Assembly: GCA_014871385.1 (NCBI GenBank)
Contig: CM026428.1
Span: forward strand, 3,517,276-3,581,275
Length of the DNA: 64,000 nt
DNA from: Ceratodon purpureus
Taxonomy: Eukaryota > Streptophyta > Bryopsida > Pseudoditrichales > Ditrichaceae
Reading direction: 5' to 3'
Notes under the pieces: model-generated
The model's database searches: none
The model's input: the letters and a program-made list of their open reading frames with translations, nothing else
What the model was told of the DNA's origin: nothing
Part shown: positions 58,585 to 64,000 of the stretch, one piece after another
How the letters are laid out: each line of letters begins with the position of its first letter
How positions within the stretch are numbered: the stretch's first letter is position 1
Made by a program: the position numbers and the translations under genes

Positions 58585-59523
58585 TTGCTATTCACTCATG
58601 TGTGCACTAAAAATATAGAAGAAGAAATGTCTTTAAGTTTTTAGTATATTGAAATACCCAAAAAAATTGTCCCTACTTCTATAAATGGATTGTAATTATT
58701 GGGTAGAAAAGATTGTCATATACTGGCAAAATTAGACCTAGAGTAGCTAAAATTTTATTAGTTTTTAAGAATGCTCATAGTTTGTTGAAGTCAAATGTTG
58801 AATTTATAATTTGGCTTTATCATTATGTTAGGTTATGATAGCACAATATTACAAATTTATAAACATTGCAAATCAAAATAATGAAATTAAATAACTTAAA
58901 ATTGGAATTTTTATGATATTAATATTTAACTTCAAAAAAATATCAATTAGATTCATAGTATTGATTATAATTATTTTTGCCTTATACTTCAAAATTTGCA
59001 AATAGAAAATTTAGAATATATATAGGCTTTATTATAAAAGTATCAATGTTTAGATTTTTGTAGCTCATCAATTCAATTATGTTTATTCTTGGCTTTTTAA
59101 ATTATGGAAAAAATTCAACACAAAAATTTCATATTTGAAAACATTAGAAGTGCAATGAGTGCCTTACGAAACAACAAATTGGATACAATTCAAGTTAGAA
59201 ATAACAAGAGATAGTTCATATTTATTCTAGCATAAGATTAGACCATTTTTTGTTTAGAAATGTGATTGGTCATCTTGCTATTAATTGATTAGACATTGTA
59301 ATTTTATTATGAGTGAACATTGGCTGGTAATTTTATTATGAGTGAACGTATGGCTGGTAATTTTATTATGAGTGAACATTGCATTTATGAATGAATTTCT
59401 TAAATTAGATGCTTCATCAAAAGTCACATACTAAAGTTTGATGTTGTATACACTAAAGGAGACAGATCTAAATCGACAGCTCTACTCTAACTATCATACA
59501 TATCAAATTAAAGATCCATTCTA
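58585..59523. other. AT-rich intergenic DNA with a 30-bp tandem triplication
   Basis: No gene seen. Three tandem copies of GGTAATTTTATTATGAGTGA (unit about 30 bp) lie at about 59299-59390. The homologous place in the left arm, near 525-550, has only one. Homology to the left arm starts here. Confidence 0.6.
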
Positions 59524-60248
59524 AGGCACAAGCACAATAAAGTGGACCCAAAAAAACGCTTATCTATTTGTCAATTTTAGCCCTTTTGCAAAAATTGCGC
59601 AAAAGTGATGGAAGATATTATTGAAGTCAATTTTTTATTTTGTTAATGGAGATTCTCAACTTTTTTTTCTACAACTTAGAAAAGTTTGTGCAAAGGAGAC
59701 ACTTTAAAATTATTGTATGAAGGCTTCAAATCCAAGCAAAGTGAATGCAGTCATTTGAAAAAGTGGCTAGAAAAGAACAAAAATAACTATCTAAAAATCA
59801 CTTTTGAAGGAGTGATGCCTTCTATATATTGGAGAGGTATTCTAAAATGGTCAATTCATACACTCATTAATTGGTTTGGAATTCCAAAAGCACCGCAAAG
59901 ATGTTTTTCGGAGGATCACTTGTACAGTATTTTTTGTGAGTTCTTTTTCATGGAACATTATTTTTTCAATTAGAAAAAACATCCTCTAAAGACAATAAAA
60001 GGCACTTTGGAAAATTCATTTTCATGATTTAGAACTAAATTTAGTCAATTCAAGTTTTGATTGAAGATGTTTTTTTAGTATAGATGTATATAAGATAACT
60101 TTTGACACCTTAGAATATGATTGAAATGCTCAAGAACTACACCAAAATGCTCAAAATGAGCTTTGAGTTTTAAAAAACAGCACACTTCATATTCACTCCC
60201 TAGTGATCACATGTTGCACTTTGTTGTCCACTTTATTGTGCTTCCTCC
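59524..60248. mobile_element. MITE copy C of the ~740-bp family
   Basis: A 725-bp copy with AGCACAATAAAGTGGACC at the left and CCACTTTATTGTGCTTCC at the right. The flanks TTCTA (59519-59523) and CTCTA (60249-60253) fit an imperfect 5-bp duplication. The matching locus in the left arm, near 697, lacks the element. It is more diverged than copies A2 and B. Confidence 0.75.
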
Positions 60249-62515
60249 CTCTATCCAGGTCTCAGAAGCATTTTATAGAAATTATTTGATTTAATATGGC
60301 CTACTAAATTCTAAATGACATTAATATCATGTAGTTTTTCTTCAAAGGTTACCTTGTATCTTTAAGTCGTGCAATTATAAACAATAAGTGGCTATCAATT
60401 ATTACTAATCTTATTCTTAGTTGTTTTTTGTTACTGTAGTATCCATCTTTGAAAGAGGAGAGTATTTAAATGTCTCATTGTCCCCCTGTCCAGTGGGCAC
60501 TGGGTCATTGGCATTACAACCAAACACTTTATTCACGCCGGCCTTGCTAAAGGGTTGGTGTTTCTATCTATCTATCTACCTAGCTATCTTCTAGAACCCT
60601 TGGATACATTGTTCAAAACTTAAATGTCTAATGAAATGTGCCTTCCAAAACTTTAACTTTATTTGAAATAGGGAGTTGTGATGCATCAAACTTAGAAACC
60701 ATTTGTATGTTTGAGCAGGTTGAAAAATGACAGATCCTGAATAGTGTCGTATCCCATTTTGGGAGCATTAACTAGACCCTTAGAGGTTATGTTAATCCCA
60801 AGTTACTGCTGTTGAAATACAAATTTTGTAAACCTACTTTCAACATTATTGAATCATGCACTATCATGTCCTAGCCTTCTACACAAGCCATCACACAAAA
60901 AGTGATTTTACAGAGCTGAATTTACGCTACTAGTGGAGGACCATGGATCTGCCTTTGCTGCATAATGTGGAGATGGGATATTACCTGGGTTCTAAGATGG
61001 TGAGTGAACACTGCGATATTTAGGCAATGAACAGACTGGTTCTCCTCCCTACCTCCAACTGGTTCCAAGTTCTAACTTCTAACTTAGTCCCAGTGGTAAC
61101 CAAGTTATTTTCTGCATCAAGGCTCTCTCAAATTTCTTGAGCTGCACTTCAAATTTCAATCTCTCTTCAATGTTGATTCTTGCCATAGCCCAATGGCCAA
61201 CCAATATCTTGATATTCTCACCTGGATCCACCTTGACCTACCTTGAAGTCCAGAGCAGATCACAAGAACAAAACTTGGCCAGTGGTTGTGCCTGATTCCT
61301 GAAGATTTGTGACTCCACCAAGGAATCACCTGGATTTATATGGTCATGCACTTAAGCCCTTACAGCTTCACAGCTGAAGTTGGTGCCTCAAAATCTTACA
61401 CCTGTAGCCTTCTGAATTCTTACCTATCGCAACAATTACTGGAATTTACAGTAAGTGGATAGAGTTTCAGTATCCATTGAGCTCATTGTTCATGATGCTT
61501 GCTGCACTTTTGAATCCCACCTCTAAGGCAGACTTCAGATTTGAATGCCACTTCTCCACAGCTGTTATCACCAAAGGCTGCTTGTTTTCATTCCTGAATT
61601 AACTCTTGGGCAACTCAATGATGCTAAGTAGAATTCAGCATTGGTTATTTGATGATGTGTCATTAGAATGAAGCTTGTCAAGCACTTATTAAGTTTTAAC
61701 CCCACACCATAATTACTTCCCTAATGCACTTGAGCTGTTATCATAAGGACTTCACTGGGAAGAAATTAGAATTATGATCTCACCTCAGGGCCGGCTACTC
61801 ACATCTCACTTGCAACCCAAATTCCCACCTATCACAAATTACGCAGAATACCAAGGCTCAATCACGGTGACTCGCACCTCAAGGCACATTCCCCAACTCA
61901 TTTCCAAATTACTCTTGGAACATCAGTAAACCCCTCTGGATCTCCCATTGTGAAAACCCATCACCATTGGTCCGCTCCCAACTCTATCAGCTCATGTAGC
62001 CTCAACCCCCAACAAATAGCCCCACCAACAAACCAAGTAGCCCAACACTTTAACCCCTCCAGAGCCCTCAGAACCACCCCAGGGCAGCTGCAACATTAGA
62101 ATCGGGGGGAAAAAAAAAGAAAAAAGAAAAACACCACCATTGACCAAACCAGTAACTTGGCACCACCTGTCAATCAGACAAACAAACCACCCTCGGGCCT
62201 CGGGCAGCTTCAGAAATAAAAACAAAGATGATTCACGAAAAAGCCTTGCCATCCGACAAACCACCAATGGATGAAACAAATGCAAAAATCACCCTGAATA
62301 AAAAGATGGACAAGGAAATAAGATGATGACAAACGAAGTTGCTCAACTCATTTGACTCGTTAAAATGAAATTAAAATGAAAATGAAAACGAAAATATTGA
62401 AAATGAGAAACGAAACCGGATCAGCAAAGGCATTGGACTCGTTGGACTCCGGGCGAGGGAGCAGGCGAGGGCGATTAGTGGGGACCAGCGAGAAAAGCGT
62501 AAGCTAATTAGTGAA
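60249..62515. promoter_or_regulatory. Second copy of the BELL upstream region
   Basis: 60720-61065 is diverged from 990-1100 and 2604-2825. From about 61074 the sequence is nearly identical to 3130 onward. It lacks MITE A1 and a ~300-bp segment present in the left copy. No gene is seen in it. Confidence 0.6.
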
Positions 62516-62642
62516 GTGACGCGGTACGTAAGACGGCCTCATGCAATGGCATTCTCTGTAATGACGGGCAGGCTCGGCCCCCTCCCCGCGGGCAGACGCA
62601 AGCGAAAGAGATCCATTCACACGGCGACAGAGGGGCTCGCCG

Positions 62643-62644
<2 letters not shown>

Positions 62645-62677
<33 letters not shown>

Positions 62678-62684
62678 CGAGGGC

Positions 62685-62715
<31 letters not shown>

Positions 62716-62752
62716 AGGGAAAGAGAAGGGGGAGAGAGAGAGAGGGCGAGTG
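62645..62752 (+). repeat. (GA)n-rich microsatellite, second copy
   Basis: Homologous to 4709-4808 with different GA run lengths and interruptions. Confidence 0.8.
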
Positions 62753-63671
62753 AGTGAGTGCGCGACCAATTGCAACCTTGAGCCTGGTGAGAGACGCCGG
62801 AGGGCGCGTTGAAGGCTTGCAGAGCGACTAGAGCTTATGACTTGAGGCATGAGGGCGAGGACGACGACCACAACAGCAGCAACACTCTGAGAGGCGGAGC
62901 GCACGTCTCTCTCCATCGACCGCGACTAGCCTCGCTCGTGCATCTCCAGCCGGAGGAGGACGGCGACTGCGACGTTCGGCCGGGTGCCTAGCCTTGCGAG
63001 CGATATCGACATCGAGCGCTGTGGTGCATCATTGCGGCCGTGGGAGGTCGCCGGCTTGGGAGACTGCTATCATACCGCACTGTGCGTTTCTTAGCGCAAG
63101 GGTGAACCGTTTGAAATGGCGCGTGGCGTGGTGCCGTGAGCGTGGGAGGGAGGAGAGCAAGCCGGTGGTGAGATATTCATCGCGTGGCCCTCTGGTGTGG
63201 TCCTCTGCGGGGCGCTCCGGTGTGCGGTCCAAGCTGGAGGAGTTGAAGTTAGTTTGTTTCTGATGGAGGTGCTGGGAGTGTGTTGAGTTGGAGGAGGCGA
63301 GCTGCGGGGTGATCAGTTCATGCTGGAGGTCGGGGGTGATTGTGCGGTGGACGTGGGAGAGGAGGAGGAGCTTAGAGAAGAGAAGTGACGAGAAGACAAG
63401 GGAGGAGAAGAGAGGAGGACCGTGCTTGTGTGAAGGAATCGACGGGGAAATGGCCGGAGTTTGGTGCGCGTGACGGGAGGCGTTGCGAGGTAAAGCCCGG
63501 CGGTTTGAGAGCGCGTGGATACTGCTGTAGGTTAAGGTCTGAGGCGTGAAGCGTTTTGGTTGTGCGGAGGAGGTTGCTGCGGAGGAGGTTGCTGCGGAGG
63601 AAGTGTTCGTGTTGGAGTGGAATCGAGCAGGTAAATCCCGCGGACGGTGGGTTTCCGAAGACGTTCTTAGA

Positions 63672-64000
63672 ATGGATCCAACGGACTCGTCTTTGCGAGC
63701 GTACCCCGGCGAGACAAGCCAAAGCTTGCAAGCTCCTGATCATCAGTACAACAACTCCATGGTAGCTGCCGACTCCTACAACTTTGTGACGGGGGGAGGG
63801 GTGCTGGTGGCCCCCCTCCAGGATCAAGCAAGCCAGCTGCAGTTCTCAGAGGAGGGGGCAGCAGGCCAAGGCCACCCTGCATCGGGTGCAGGCTTAATCG
63901 GGACACTCTTCACGGGGGCCTACCCGAGTCAGTCGCCATCTGTTCCACCGTCTCTCTGGGAATATAGTAGAGGCAACGGAGGGTTGTACGACAATCCCAG
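63672..64000 (+). CDS. Second BELL-class homeobox gene, 5' end only (truncated by window)
   Basis: From ATG 63672 (MDPTDSS) to the window end the reading frame matches 5709-6037 codon for codon, with no difference noticed in the coding part. Only the start of the long first exon is present; BELL domain and homeodomain would lie beyond the edge. The leader 5' of the ATG has an extra 15-bp unit relative to the left copy. Whether this copy continues as a BELL-only gene or also runs into ELL-like exons cannot be told here. Confidence 0.8.
   Translation, partial: MDPTDSSLRAYPGETSQSLQAPDHQYNNSMVAADSYNFVTGGGVLVAPLQDQASQLQFSEEGAAGQGHPASGAGLIGTLFTGAYPSQSPSVPPSLWEYSRGNGGLYDNP

Noticed and set aside
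1..64000. CRISPR arrays, tRNA or rRNA genes
   Set aside because: The tandem arrays have no unique spacers, and no cloverleaf or rRNA-like segments were recognised by eye; the window is plant nuclear DNA.

Overview
The window is nuclear DNA of a land plant, most likely a bryophyte such as a moss. The evidence is a plant-specific BELL-class TALE homeobox gene, short GT-AG introns of roughly 80-640 bp, AT-rich intergenic DNA full of MITEs, and Mutator-like (MULE) DNA transposons. Organism assignment is inference; no rRNA, tRNA or organelle genes were seen.

Region 1 (1-5708): repeats and the upstream region of a BELL gene. It holds a ~740-bp MITE family (copies A1 and A2, A2 nested in A1; 5-bp target duplications) and a (GA)n-rich, GC-rich leader. 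Region 2 (5709-14223): eleven exons, all phase-consistent by eye, that read from an N-terminal BELL/homeodomain protein straight into a Ser/Asp-rich protein ending in an ELL/occludin-homology domain (1910 codons plus stop). The ELL N-terminal domain is absent. This looks like a homeobox-ELL chimera, or two genes abutting with a shared reading frame.

Region 3 (14.3-35.5 kb): gene-poor, increasingly AT-rich DNA with no convincing gene. It contains a hAT-type MITE (8-bp duplication), a further copy of the 740-bp MITE family, two oppositely oriented GGATGAAA-type arrays and a TA microsatellite.

Region 4 (35.57-58.58 kb): two nested, related MULE-type transposons. The outer, older one (GAGC-rich inverted ends at 35570 and 58584) has a decayed transposase. 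It is split by a younger 15.7-kb element (37111-52829) with ~70-bp inverted ends, an exact 10-bp target duplication (AGTTCACACC) and an apparently intact set of genes. These are a two-exon DDE/SWIM transposase on the minus strand, two small plus-strand ORFs, a many-exon plus-strand gene, and a minus-strand Cys-containing ORF. The many-exon gene combines an acidic N-terminus, RNA polymerase II CTD-like heptads, a ParB-like domain and an N4/N6-type DNA methyltransferase-like domain. Its large first intron carries a 25-bp repeat array and six 211-bp repeats, each with a GC-rich palindrome. The ParB plus methyltransferase pairing is typical of bacterial mobile elements and phages; finding it inside a plant MULE, next to an iterated palindrome array, is the best candidate here for an undescribed system.

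Region 5 (59.3-64.0 kb): a second copy of the left edge. The part from about 61.07 kb is nearly identical to 3.13-6.04 kb, including the BELL leader and first exon, which runs off the window. The left BELL-ELL gene may therefore be a chimeric product of segmental duplication, with a separate BELL copy continuing to the right.
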